A stretch of 64,000 nt of DNA from an alpha proteobacterium L41A (GCA_000335735.1 AMYY01000015.1:1-64000); one strand, 5' to 3'. Numbered from the stretch's first letter, positions 44,353-53,567 are shown. Numbers and translations: made by a program. The notes: generated from the letters alone by a model not told the origin.

Positions 44353-44401
44353 CGGCTTTCTTGCCTCGCGAGGAAGGCCGGCAGGCCGGGGAAGAAAGCC
44401 G
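44353..44401. repeat. Long hairpin in gap upstream of DUF736
   Basis: CGGCTTTCTT (44353-44362) and its inverted copy AAGAAAGCCG (44392-44401) flank a loop that includes the palindrome CCTCGCGAGG (44364-44373). The gap of about 270 bases here has no gene. It could be a transfer or replication site, or the leader of an RNA. Confidence 0.4.
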
Positions 44402-44492
44402 AACGACCGGTTGCGGAAGCCGGACGGGCTTCGGTCAGATCAGGCCATTGAGAGGCCGCGCAAGGCTTGCCTGCTGCACGGGAGACGGCTGG

Positions 44493-44858
44493 TCACCCAC
44501 GCCTGAACCACGCGGGCCAGTCACGCCGGTCGTAAGGATCATGTCGCCAATGTCGACGCAGCCTTTCAGCCACGAAGGGTTCGCCAAGGCCCCATCGCTC
44601 CAGCGTCTTCTGCACCTGCCCCCGTTCGATCAGTTCAAGCCTGGACGCCGGCCGCCCGCAGGTCGCACACCGGAAGCGCCCAGCGAACCACAGCTCACCC
44701 ACGGCGACAGCGCGCGGGATCACGGGCAAGGCGGCCCCCTCGATCGACTCGGTCCTGCCGCAAGGTTCGCAGGCGATGCGCAACAGCAGCCCATGCCGCC
44801 GCGCGGCCTGCATCGTCACGAGACGCGGCGGAGCCGGCGGCCCAAACGGTCTGTGCAT
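44493..44858 (-). CDS. Small zinc-ribbon protein
   Basis: This 121-residue basic protein has two CxxC pairs (CEPCGRTE and CATCGRPAS) that form a likely zinc ribbon, then an Arg-rich C-terminus (LRRHWRHDPYDRRDWPAWFR). I do not recognise a named family. The ATG at 44858 is one base after the stop of a second small zinc-ribbon gene. Such pairs are common in mobile elements of this group. Longer in-frame starts run into that neighbour. Confidence 0.6.
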   Translation of the reverse strand: MHRPFGPPAPPRLVTMQAARRHGLLLRIACEPCGRTESIEGAALPVIPRAVAVGELWFAGRFRCATCGRPASRLELIERGQVQKTLERWGLGEPFVAERLRRHWRHDPYDRRDWPAWFRRG

Positions 44859-44859
44859 C

Positions 44860-45096
44860 CTAGAACCAGAGCTTGAGCGCGGCCGGCGAAATCGGTCCCT
44901 CGGCCTGATCCGCATTGTCGGTATAGGAGACGCACGCCACCCGATGCCCGCACCGGCATCGGAACCGATACGACGGCCCACTCGCCGGCCAGTATCGCGG
45001 CGCGCCGAAGACCGGACGGGGTTCCATCAAGACCGCATGATCACAGAGCGGACTATCGCACCGCACCACCAAGCGTCGCCCGATCTCGGGAGCCAT
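44860..45096 (-). CDS. Small zinc-ribbon protein
   Basis: This 78-residue protein has CDSPLCDHAVL and a following FRCRCGHRVACVSYT, together giving a four-cysteine zinc site. It is unnamed. It directly precedes the previous entry (one base between). The ATG at 45096 lacks a clear ribosome site. Its co-expression with the next gene is certain only from the tight spacing. Confidence 0.6.
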   Translation of the reverse strand: MAPEIGRRLVVRCDSPLCDHAVLMEPRPVFGAPRYWPASGPSYRFRCRCGHRVACVSYTDNADQAEGPISPAALKLWF

Positions 45097-45251
45097 GTCT
45101 TCTCGCGACCTTCGCCGCTCACCCTGTATCATCACGGTCCGTTCCAACCAGCCAACCGACCCGGGTCCGCTCTATGAGCGGCAGCCGATTGAGACAAGCT
45201 GGAAGTTCTCGTTATGTTCCACAATCTGTGGACGGGTCTGCTCCGTGCTCA

Positions 45252-46685
45252 TCAGCCATAGCTGAATGCGCGCCAAGCCTTGGCAAGCCGTTCCCACAGC
45301 TTTGGTCTGACCGGTCTGACGTCACCGAGAAGGTCTCTGACCGCCGTCGTCGTATTCTCCTGTACCCGCCCGAGCCGCTCAAGCAGGTGCACTAGGCAAA
45401 CCGCATAGGCTTTGCGCGCCAAGGGCAGATCAAGCTTTGATGACGTGGAGCCGGAATGAACCACGTCCCCCCGGGCGCTGAACAATTTCCGCACAATCTC
45501 GACCACAGGGTCCGGCTGCCCCTCTGCAGTCAGGATGTGAGCTGCCCGATCCACAATACGGGCCGTAACGCCTCCGGCGTAGCTGTCGATCAGCAGTGAC
45601 TCGAACGAGACAGCCAAACTGACGATCGCCTCGTGATCCGTTCCACTGCCGGTAAAGGATCGTCGGAACCAATAGACGGAATCGCTGACCTTGGCAGCAA
45701 AACGGGTCCGAGCTGTCTTGGGCCGCGCGGGCCCAACATTGGCTCGATGGAAATCTCCCAAAGCCGTCACGGCAGCCTCTACCCTGTCCTTCACAGCTTG
45801 GGAGGCGGCCATTGCCTCGAGCTGCAGATCCACGTTCAGGTCAGAGAGTTGCGCTAACCCGGTCGCAGAGAGGTTCATCGGAACGCGACGGTACGACAGA
45901 TCACGCCCCCCGCCGGCATTCTCGAAGACGAGGTAGTGCCTGATATCCAGCGTCTCTCCGCTGGAGCGCGAGCTGCTGTATCGCCCGCTGGACTGCGGAT
46001 CGATCAGAACCGAAAGCAGCATGACGAGCGCGGCGCCGAGCCCGAGCTTGCGCATATATTCGGATTGGTTCTCGTAGGCCCCAACCGCATACGACCGCAC
46101 GCGGATCATCATGAGTGGATTCTCGGATAACCACTTGAGCCGCGGATTGGCGTGTTCCTGAAGAAGCGCGTGGGTCGGAATGGGCGACGAGATCCCAAGA
46201 GCCGAGGCCGCTCGCTCAACGAACTCGACGGTCTTTTGGATCGACTGGGTTTGCGGCACTACGGCGATGCCCAACGCCGCGAAGGCGACATCTTCGATCT
46301 CGGGCGCCCCGAGTCGAAACCGCCGCATCACGCCATAGCCGTGGAGCGGGTAAAGAACGAACCCGGGTTCATGGAATGACTGCTGGTTCAGTTCAGCCAA
46401 GGCATCGCCGACCGGATCGACAGATCCGCCGCGGATCAGCCGGAAAATCAGAGGATCGATGATCTCGATACCGACGTGCACGTCCTGTTGATTTAGCAGT
46501 GCGTGAAGCTCGAGGCGCAAGGGCTTGATAGCCGCCTCGACCTGTTTGAACTCCCGCGTATCCTCACCGAAATTATAGACGAACTCATCAAGGCTTTCGG
46601 AACCCCGAAGCCGGTTCAGCAGAGTGGTCGTCGCGACAACCTGCTTTCGTCGTGTGGTCGTGATCGGCGCGGGACTGGGGATCAT
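45252..46685 (-). CDS. ApeA-like HEPN domain protein
   Basis: This 477-residue protein has a C-terminal HEPN domain: AIVSLAVSFESLLIDSYAGG followed by KLFSARGDVVHSGS, with the R-x4-H active-site motif (Arg405, His410) of HEPN ribonucleases. Similar HEPN proteins include the phage-defence protein ApeA. The N-terminal 300 residues are unassigned. The ATG at 46685 follows an in-frame TTG. It lies in a leftward run with a Vsr-fold nuclease and MNT-HEPN gene, so they may work together. Confidence 0.72.
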   Translation of the reverse strand: MIPSPAPITTTRRKQVVATTTLLNRLRGSESLDEFVYNFGEDTREFKQVEAAIKPLRLELHALLNQQDVHVGIEIIDPLIFRLIRGGSVDPVGDALAELNQQSFHEPGFVLYPLHGYGVMRRFRLGAPEIEDVAFAALGIAVVPQTQSIQKTVEFVERAASALGISSPIPTHALLQEHANPRLKWLSENPLMMIRVRSYAVGAYENQSEYMRKLGLGAALVMLLSVLIDPQSSGRYSSSRSSGETLDIRHYLVFENAGGGRDLSYRRVPMNLSATGLAQLSDLNVDLQLEAMAASQAVKDRVEAAVTALGDFHRANVGPARPKTARTRFAAKVSDSVYWFRRSFTGSGTDHEAIVSLAVSFESLLIDSYAGGVTARIVDRAAHILTAEGQPDPVVEIVRKLFSARGDVVHSGSTSSKLDLPLARKAYAVCLVHLLERLGRVQENTTTAVRDLLGDVRPVRPKLWERLAKAWRAFSYG

Positions 46686-46784
46686 CAAACACTCTCGGGC
46701 CCGGGGGTCATGACAGCATGCCTAATGGCGAGCGACCTCCAGACCAACACCTTTGCACCAGCGTCCGCCGCCGCTCTGACCAGG

Positions 46785-47831
46785 TCACTGAAGGGCCTGC
46801 AGCACCAGTTCGACAGCCGCCTTCAGGTCGCGAACGATGAGAGCCCCGGGCACGCGGACCGACCGCATGCCAGCCGCTTCCAAGCGCTGGCTGATCGCCT
46901 CATCTTTCCGAGCGGCCTTGCCGCCACGGTGATGGCGGGTCGAGTCGCAGAAGACCGCCAATCGCTGCTCGGGAAAGAACATATCGGCTTCGGTGATCAG
47001 CCCTGGGAGATCACTCAGATCCTGGGCCCAAAGATCGTAGAGGGACGGATAGGCCGAGCCGTCGTCGAAAAGCAGCATTTGCAGGATCGGCGTCAGGTTC
47101 TCCCGCAGCAGCCCCTGCAGGAGGAAGAGTTCGATCGGGGATTCAGCGCCCCAGACGCGACGTGCTCGGAACGTCTCGAACGGCGAGAACATCAGCCTGG
47201 TCCGGTGCCGGTGATATTTGCGGAAGGGTTTGCCCTCCCCCATGCCCATGTTGACCACGCCCACGGTCTCGGGATCGAAGCCGAGTTGAAGGTAGTACAT
47301 GTCCGTCACAAGACCGAGCCCGTCCGGGAACGCGTTCCGCGGCTGATCACCCAGAAACACGGTGATGTTGCCCCAACCGCCCCAGTGACCCGTGAACGGA
47401 TTGAAATCGACGTAGCAAGGCTCCTGCTGCTGGAGCACTGCATTTAGATCGATCTGTCGGACGTACTCTGCATCGACATTCGACAGGACCGTCCCGCGCT
47501 TGTTCGCCGGGACCAGTGAGATCGCATACGGCACCCCCATCATGACGCCGTCGATTTCGCGGAAGGCGGCGATGCTGGTCACCACCGAGACCATCTGAAA
47601 CCGTGTGCCCTTTCGGCGATAAAGCTCGATTTCTCCGTCCGAGGGTCGGTCCTCGAGGACGAAGCCGGCGGCTTCCATCATCTCGCCCGTGATCGGCTGG
47701 ACGCCGCCAAGGTGAAGCATGCTGAGCTTGACCCAGTCCGGTACTGTGCCGAGTTCCAGACCGATGGGCAGCGCCGGAATGACCGCGTAGTTGGGATCCT
47801 CAAGGAGATAGGCCGGCCGGTTGTCGATCAC
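46785..47831 (-). CDS. Protein with C-terminal Vsr/DUF559-like nuclease fold
   Basis: This 348-residue protein has an unassigned N-terminal half and a C-terminal Vsr/DUF559-like PD-(D/E)XK fold: SPIELFLLQGLL, Asp283 in LITEADMFFPEQRLAVFCDS, then RHHRGGKAARKDEAISQRLE and AAGMRSVRVPG. The usual ExD is here FCD, so the active site may be altered. The GTG start has a poor ribosome site, and it begins 16 bases after the MNT-HEPN stop. It may be the effector of that operon. Confidence 0.6.
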   Translation of the reverse strand: MIDNRPAYLLEDPNYAVIPALPIGLELGTVPDWVKLSMLHLGGVQPITGEMMEAAGFVLEDRPSDGEIELYRRKGTRFQMVSVVTSIAAFREIDGVMMGVPYAISLVPANKRGTVLSNVDAEYVRQIDLNAVLQQQEPCYVDFNPFTGHWGGWGNITVFLGDQPRNAFPDGLGLVTDMYYLQLGFDPETVGVVNMGMGEGKPFRKYHRHRTRLMFSPFETFRARRVWGAESPIELFLLQGLLRENLTPILQMLLFDDGSAYPSLYDLWAQDLSDLPGLITEADMFFPEQRLAVFCDSTRHHRGGKAARKDEAISQRLEAAGMRSVRVPGALIVRDLKAAVELVLQALQ

Positions 47832-47847
47832 GGCGTAAACCGTCGGA

Positions 47848-48762
47848 TCACGCGTCGTCCGTCCCGGCCTCTTGCCGCAACTGAACGAGCCGTTCTTCGC
47901 ACACGTTCCTGACCAGGCCTCGCAGCACCTCGACGCGTTCCGTCAGCCAAGCCAATTCTTCGCTGCTGATCTTGTAGTGCTTGGAGTAGCGAGCCTTCAC
48001 ATATGCCTCGCGCAGCAGTTCGAAACAGCGGCGTTCGAACTTGGTCTCGCGAGGCCAGGCCTCCGACAGGCGCGGGTCGATGGCCTCGGTCTTCTTTCGC
48101 AGGAAGGCCAAGTTGTGGGCCTTGCCGCTGTAGAGCGTCACCACCAGCAGGATGCAGTGGTAGAGATGCTCGCTGGCCTGATGAAGATTGAAGGCGGCGA
48201 GCTTAGGCTCATCCGTGGCGACGCAGAACGCTGCGACTTTCGAAAAGCTCGCGGAGCTGGCCATCCAGTCTTGAAAGAACCCTTCCGCCTCCGCGAGAGC
48301 CGCCTGCGCTTTGATATCCGCCGGCTTGTGCATCTTGGCGCCCGGCGTGTCGTAGAGGACCACGCCATCGCGAACGATGTCGGCGAAGAAGTAGCGGCCG
48401 CGATCGAGTTGCTCGTTCACGTCGTCGAGGCTGTGAACGATGATGCTCACCGGCGTTCGGATTTCGCCCTCCCCCGGCATCGTGCGGTTCTCGGCGTCAT
48501 GCCAGAATTCGCCGTCCGTCAGGTCTTCATGGTCTACGACGACCAGTAGGTCGAAGTCGGAGAAGTACCGTCCGACCGGGTCGTGGACCCAGTCGCCACG
48601 CGCGTACGATCCGTAAAGGATGATCTTGAGGATCTTGCCGTTCTTCAGTCGTTCGGCGCGCCGCGTCGCGACGGCCTCTGCGAACGATTCTTGGATCACC
48701 TCGACCACGCGGCGCAGCTCCGCCTGCTTCCGCGCCGGCAAATGATCGAGGCTTCTCTTCAT
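47848..48762 (-). CDS. Fused nucleotidyltransferase-HEPN protein
   Basis: This 304-residue protein has an N-terminal minimal nucleotidyltransferase (MNT) domain: LYGSYARGDWVHDP and DFDLLVVVD (GS...DxD). A C-terminal HEPN-like helical domain follows (NLHQASEHLYHCILLVVTLY, LREAYVKARYSKHYKIS). Separate MNT and HEPN genes form a type VII toxin-antitoxin pair in which the MNT enzyme AMPylates the HEPN RNase; here the two are fused. The ATG at 48762 has GGAGA upstream. It is divergent from the SPARSA operon. Confidence 0.8.
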   Translation of the reverse strand: MKRSLDHLPARKQAELRRVVEVIQESFAEAVATRRAERLKNGKILKIILYGSYARGDWVHDPVGRYFSDFDLLVVVDHEDLTDGEFWHDAENRTMPGEGEIRTPVSIIVHSLDDVNEQLDRGRYFFADIVRDGVVLYDTPGAKMHKPADIKAQAALAEAEGFFQDWMASSASFSKVAAFCVATDEPKLAAFNLHQASEHLYHCILLVVTLYSGKAHNLAFLRKKTEAIDPRLSEAWPRETKFERRCFELLREAYVKARYSKHYKISSEELAWLTERVEVLRGLVRNVCEERLVQLRQEAGTDDA

Positions 48763-48955
48763 GAGTTGAGTCTCTCCGAAGGCACGCCAAACGGCAAGTG
48801 TCCCCCACCGACCTCTCAAGTGGCGGTATAAGACACCCAAGATGTGGATTGGTTAACACCCACTTGCCCCAACATCTGGTGTCGAGTAGCGTACGAGGCC
48901 GCGCAGGGCTGTTGGGTGCAAGCTTGTCGCGCGACGGACCTAGGAAGGGAGCGTC

Positions 48956-50761
48956 GTGGCGTTATCGACACTTAGTGAAGCGAGTCGGCCGGATGGCCAA
49001 GCGTGCGCTTCCATCTCGACCGTGCCGACGATGGACGTCGCACGGTTCATGCGGCTTTTTCAGATGCGGGCCACCCAGGTCATGTGGCTACTTGGCGCGG
49101 GCACCTCTCGTACGGCCGGCGTCAAAACGGCTTGGGACGTCATCTGGGATCTCAAGCACAAGCTCTATTGCTCGCAGAAGAAGCTCGCGCTCTCCGCGAT
49201 CACCGATCTCAGCGATGTGGTGGTGCAGAGGAAGATACAGGAACACTTCGACAGCCTGGGATCATTCCCGTCAGCGGGCGCTGAGGACGAGTACTCCGCC
49301 TATTTCGAGGCCGCCTATCCGTCTGCGCGTGACCGCCGACAGTATCTCGACGGAATTATCGAAGAGGCGAAGCCTTCGTTCGGTCATCGGGCTCTCGCCC
49401 TGCTGATGCGCGAGAACCTTACTCGCACGGTCTGGACAACCAATTTCGACAAACTGGTCGAGGACAGCGCCGCCAAAATCTATGAAAGCACCGGCAGGCT
49501 GACGGTGGCCGACCTGGGCGAGCCCTCAAAACTGCAGCGCGCCATGCAGGAAAACCGCTGGCCGATACTCGGCAAGCTTCACGGCGACTTCCATTCTGAT
49601 CGCCTCAAGAACACCACCGAAGAACTTCGAGACCAAGACGCCGCCATGCGGCAGGCCTTCGTTGCGGCTTGCCAAGGCAACGGCCTTGCCTTGGTCGGCT
49701 ACAGCGGCCGCGACGCCTCGATCATCGCGGCTCTGACTGACGCCATAAATGGAGGCGCGGGGTTCCCGGGCGGCCTGTTCTGGTTCAAGCGATCCACTGA
49801 AACGCCGTTCGAGGGCGTCACCTCTCTCATGAAAGCGGCTACGGACGCCGGCATCGAAGCCTTCTTCGTCGAGGTCGAAACGTTCGACGAGTTGATGTCT
49901 GACCTCGTGCGGTTTCTCCCGACGACCACCGGCAAGGTCGACGCCATCGGCGAAGCCGACCGGCCACGGCTGGGCAAGGCGCCGTTGCGCGCCGTCGGCA
50001 CGAAGTTTCCCGTGGTCCGGACCAACGCGCTCCCGCTCGTCTCATGGCCCACGTCCTGCCGACTGGTGGTCTGCACCATCGGCGGCGTTTCGGAGGTCGT
50101 TGCGGCAGTCAAGGAGGCCGGCGTCGATCTCGACGTCAATCGTGTCCGCGCCGGTGTACTAGCCTTCGGCAAAGATGTTGACCTTCGCACGGCCCTCGCT
50201 GATCGCGATATCACCAGCTTGGAGACTTACGCCATTTCTCCCGCGCGCTTGCGGTATGAGAGTGGCGAGCGGACACTCATTCGAGACGCCCTTGTCCGGT
50301 CGCTTGGCAAGCGCGAGACGCTTGCGGTCGACCGCCGTGGCCGCCGCATCCTGCTGCGGCCCGCCGCCGGAGTCGGCACGGCGCCGTTCAACAGGACGGT
50401 CGCTTGCGTTGAAACCCTGACAGGTGCCGTTCCCGGGACGACCATCCCATGGAGCGAGGCCTGCGAAATCAGGCTGGACTGGAAGCTCGACGGCCTTTGG
50501 CTCCTTTTGGAACCGCGCGTTGTCCTGGAGCTTGAGGACGGCACGGCCGAAGCCATGGTGGCGAAAGCGAAAGATTGGGTGCGAGCGCGCCGGGCGCAGC
50601 GACGCAATAAGCACGCAAACAGCATGCTGGATGGCTGGATTGAATTGATCGTGGGCACTTCAGACTCACTTCGTCTCCGCGCGTTCGGGATTTCCGACGG
50701 CGCGGACGCTGACTTTGAAATAGCCCGGACAACCGGTTTCAGCGGGAGGGCTCCGCAATGA
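48956..50761 (+). CDS. Sir2-APAZ effector of SPARSA short-Argonaute system
   Basis: This 601-residue protein has an N-terminal Sir2 NADase domain (GAGTS 47-51, TTNFD 161-165, KLHGDFHSD 207-215 with the catalytic His, GYSGRD 248-253), and a C-terminal APAZ domain (about 340-600). It forms the effector half of SPARSA systems (e.g. Geobacter Sir2/Ago) in which guide-bound target DNA turns on NAD+ depletion and stops phage or plasmid spread. The GTG start at 48956 is backed by AGGAAGGGAG. Its stop overlaps the Argonaute start (ATGA). Confidence 0.92.
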   Translation: MALSTLSEASRPDGQACASISTVPTMDVARFMRLFQMRATQVMWLLGAGTSRTAGVKTAWDVIWDLKHKLYCSQKKLALSAITDLSDVVVQRKIQEHFDSLGSFPSAGAEDEYSAYFEAAYPSARDRRQYLDGIIEEAKPSFGHRALALLMRENLTRTVWTTNFDKLVEDSAAKIYESTGRLTVADLGEPSKLQRAMQENRWPILGKLHGDFHSDRLKNTTEELRDQDAAMRQAFVAACQGNGLALVGYSGRDASIIAALTDAINGGAGFPGGLFWFKRSTETPFEGVTSLMKAATDAGIEAFFVEVETFDELMSDLVRFLPTTTGKVDAIGEADRPRLGKAPLRAVGTKFPVVRTNALPLVSWPTSCRLVVCTIGGVSEVVAAVKEAGVDLDVNRVRAGVLAFGKDVDLRTALADRDITSLETYAISPARLRYESGERTLIRDALVRSLGKRETLAVDRRGRRILLRPAAGVGTAPFNRTVACVETLTGAVPGTTIPWSEACEIRLDWKLDGLWLLLEPRVVLELEDGTAEAMVAKAKDWVRARRAQRRNKHANSMLDGWIELIVGTSDSLRLRAFGISDGADADFEIARTTGFSGRAPQ

Positions 50762-52179
50762 CCGTCGCCTACAAGCTTCCGGGCCACACTCAGTTTCCCG
50801 AACCCGATCTACGGTTTGGCGGAGCGTCCGACCGAAACACAGACCTACATCCGCTGCTGGGTCTCTCCCGATTTGGTCCATACAGCCGTGACAGGCTTTC
50901 GGGCGTGGCTAACCCCATCCGGATCGCGATGATCGCACCTGCAGGGGGCGTTGATCGTTTGAACCGGTTGATGCAGGAGTTGGAGCACCCGCATCGGCCG
51001 AAAGAGCGGAAGGCCTATCTCCCAGACTATCCCGGCTTCTCGAAGCTGTTCGGCGTCAGCCTCGCCAAGGCGGTGGGGCCAACCGCCATCGAACTCCCTG
51101 CGGACCTGCAAAAGCAAATGGCAGCCTCGCGTCGTCCGCACCAGGTGCTGGCCGACGCGATCACCCGGGCCCTTTTTGCGCTGCGCAATGTCCGAACAGA
51201 GTTCGATATCGTCTTGATCCATGTCGATCGAAGCTGGTCGGACGGATTTCGGACCACCGACGGCGAAGACTTCGACCTGCGGCACCACCTCAAGGCGATC
51301 GCTGCATCAGAAGGCATCTGCATCCAGATCGTGCGGGACGAAGGCGCCTTGGGCTACTATTGCCGGTGCAGTGTCGCCTGGCGCCTCGGCGTGGCCCTGT
51401 ACACCAAGGCCGGCGGCACGCCTTGGGTGCTAGCTGATGTCGAGCCGGGGACCGCCTTTATCGGCATCGATTACGCGATGCGCTCGGACGCGGGCCCGGC
51501 GTCGCGTTACGCAATCTGCTGCAGTCAGGTTTTCGATGCGGAGGGCTCCGGCATGGAGTTCGTCGCCTATGAAGCAAGCGACGTGCGCATGTTCGGCAAG
51601 AATCCCTTCCTGCGCCGCGATCAGATGCTGAAGGTCATATCCAGGAGCCTTCTGATCTATCAACGCAAGCACGCGGGCCAATCCCCGCGTCGCATCGTCG
51701 TCCACAAGAACACCGAGTTTAAACCCGAAGAGGCTGAGGGCTGTTTCGATGCGCTTCCGCGCACGGACGCAATCGACCTTGTGCATGTCCAGCAAAGCAG
51801 CGGCTGGCGAGGTATGCATATCCCGGAGCCCAGAAAGCCGCACGGCTATCCAGTCCATCGCGGTACGGCGCTGCAACTGGGCGCCTATGAGACGCTGCTC
51901 TGGACCCAAGGCAACCTGCCCGTGGTCGCCAATGATCGTGACTACTTCAAGGAAGGCAAAGGAATCCCGGAGCCCCTGATGCTGGTGCGATACGCGGGCA
52001 ACGGATCGATGGACGATCTATGCCGCCAGACCTTGGGGCTCACGAAAATGGATTGGAACAATGACGGTCCGTATGATCGGCTCCCGGTGACCCTCAACTT
52101 CGCCCAGACCTTGGCGAAGGTCGTGGTCCGAATGCCGACCCTTGAACCTCGGTCCTATCCCTTCCGGCTGTTCATGTAG
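50758..52179 (+). CDS. Short prokaryotic Argonaute (MID-PIWI)
   Basis: This 473-residue short pAgo has MID and PIWI domains only. The MID region contains YYCRCSVAWRLGVALYTKAG, and the PIWI domain runs from about residue 230. Catalytic DEDX residues are not complete: the first Asp is present (FIGIDYAM, D238), while the third is Asn (HKNTE, N318), so it should be inactive as a nuclease, as in the SPARSA clade. It would load a guide RNA and sense complementary DNA. Its start overlaps the Sir2-APAZ stop; the pair is complete. Confidence 0.93.
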   Translation: MTVAYKLPGHTQFPEPDLRFGGASDRNTDLHPLLGLSRFGPYSRDRLSGVANPIRIAMIAPAGGVDRLNRLMQELEHPHRPKERKAYLPDYPGFSKLFGVSLAKAVGPTAIELPADLQKQMAASRRPHQVLADAITRALFALRNVRTEFDIVLIHVDRSWSDGFRTTDGEDFDLRHHLKAIAASEGICIQIVRDEGALGYYCRCSVAWRLGVALYTKAGGTPWVLADVEPGTAFIGIDYAMRSDAGPASRYAICCSQVFDAEGSGMEFVAYEASDVRMFGKNPFLRRDQMLKVISRSLLIYQRKHAGQSPRRIVVHKNTEFKPEEAEGCFDALPRTDAIDLVHVQQSSGWRGMHIPEPRKPHGYPVHRGTALQLGAYETLLWTQGNLPVVANDRDYFKEGKGIPEPLMLVRYAGNGSMDDLCRQTLGLTKMDWNNDGPYDRLPVTLNFAQTLAKVVVRMPTLEPRSYPFRLFM

Positions 52180-52246
52180 GCGCCACTATGGGCGCGTGAT
52201 CGGCTGGTCTGTTGCCATTCCTTGCGTAACTCGAACGCAGCCGCCG

Positions 52247-53050
52247 TCACGCGTGCCCGCTGAACAAACCCCACAGCTTTACAGCCCCGAGCACGGCGCC
52301 GAACACGGGCGCGGCGGCGGCGCACGCCGCGACCACCGGGTGCTCCTTGATCCATGCGATCGCGCCGCCAAGGCCACCCAACCCATCGAACGCGCCCGCG
52401 TGGGTTTTGAGGGTGCCCTCATTGGCCTTGGTGGCGATCGCATACATGAGATCGACCCGGTTCAGCAGGGACCGGTCCACGGCCGCGAAGTCGCGGCGCT
52501 CGAGCGCCGCGGCCTGGTCCGCGCCGTCGATCAGGTGGTTCATCGCCAGACCGTTCCGCGACGCCACGGACCGGAGCCGGTTGTCGATCGCGGCGTAGCC
52601 GTCGCCATAGAGATCGACCATGCGCGCCGCGAGATCGACGCGCTGGGCGTCGGGGATGGTCAGAGGTCGGCCTCCGAGAAGGCGATGACGGTTCTCGAGC
52701 GCGAGGAAGCCGAAGGTGGCGTTGCGCATGTTCCAGTGCAGCCAGTAGGTGCCATTCAAATTGTGCGCCACGAAGTCATAGAAGCCGTCGAGGACAGCCT
52801 TTTCCGCCTTGTCGAGGTCCGTCGCCGTGGCCTGCGCCGGGTCACAGCCCGCCCGACGTAGGGCAGTGTCCAGTTCGAAGCTCTGCGTCACGCCGGTGCC
52901 GAGATTACGCGCCGCGATGGCGGTAATCCGTCGTTGCGGCGTTTCGAAGCCTTCACAGGCGTAGTGAAGCACATACGCATGCGTCCGGGATTGCATAGCC
53001 CGCCCGATCTCTTCGCGGGCGGCTTTCCGGCGCGTGGGGGTGGTGGTCAT
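52247..53050 (-). CDS. Hypothetical protein with C-terminal membrane segment
   Basis: This 267-residue protein is not recognised by name. It has conserved-looking blocks YVLHYACEGFETPQRRITAI, NLNGTYWLHWNMRNATFGFL and DLAARMVDLYGDGYAAI, and ends with a likely membrane helix (HPVVAACAAAAPVFGAVLGA). The HWNMR block may be part of an active site, but that is a guess. It begins one base after the winged-helix gene's stop, so both are co-transcribed. It converges on the Argonaute gene. Confidence 0.65.
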   Translation of the reverse strand: MTTTPTRRKAAREEIGRAMQSRTHAYVLHYACEGFETPQRRITAIAARNLGTGVTQSFELDTALRRAGCDPAQATATDLDKAEKAVLDGFYDFVAHNLNGTYWLHWNMRNATFGFLALENRHRLLGGRPLTIPDAQRVDLAARMVDLYGDGYAAIDNRLRSVASRNGLAMNHLIDGADQAAALERRDFAAVDRSLLNRVDLMYAIATKANEGTLKTHAGAFDGLGGLGGAIAWIKEHPVVAACAAAAPVFGAVLGAVKLWGLFSGHA

Positions 53051-53051
53051 T

Positions 53052-53567
53052 TCAGCTGGCCTTCCCACTCGGGCGCTTGAGGCGCCGGGGGGCGCTCTTG
53101 TGCACGGCGATGCCGCGAGCTTTCTCCGCCTCGGCCTCGGCGTCTTTCAGATCCTTGGTGATCGCTTCCAGACGGGCCACGAGCGGCGTCATATCGTAGC
53201 GGTTCGACGTCTGGCCGCCGTGCGCCCGGTGGCGCGCTTCCGAGACGATCAGGCCCCGCGCCTCCAGCCGACGGATCGCGCGCTGGATGGTCTTGTCGGA
53301 AACCCCGAGCAGGCCGGCCAGCCTGGCCTTGGAGGGCCAAGGCATGTCATCCGGCTTCCACCAGGCGTCGATCAAGCAGACGAGCACGGCGAGCTCGGAT
53401 GCGCGGATGCCCAGAGCCGGAAGGGTCTGCAACAGGACCGACGGCACGACGGTGAAGCCGCCGTCGAGGCTGGACTTCCACTTCTGCCGCAGCACCTTGT
53501 CGGTTTCGGGCTTGCCCCGACGATCCGACAGCCGGATCACCTTGGCCTCTTCCTCTTCGTCACTCAT
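53052..53567 (-). CDS. Winged-helix DNA-binding protein
   Basis: This 171-residue protein has a helix-turn-helix (MPWPSKARLAGLLGVSDKTI, QRAIRRLEARGLIVSEAR) of the HTH_36 type used in replication-initiator and plasmid-type regulators. The front is acidic, the C-terminus basic and helical. The ATG at 53567 follows GGGAGC; longer in-frame starts lie in the repeat-bearing gap. It could be a replication initiator or transcription regulator of the element. Confidence 0.7.
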   Translation of the reverse strand: MSDEEEEAKVIRLSDRRGKPETDKVLRQKWKSSLDGGFTVVPSVLLQTLPALGIRASELAVLVCLIDAWWKPDDMPWPSKARLAGLLGVSDKTIQRAIRRLEARGLIVSEARHRAHGGQTSNRYDMTPLVARLEAITKDLKDAEAEAEKARGIAVHKSAPRRLKRPSGKAS

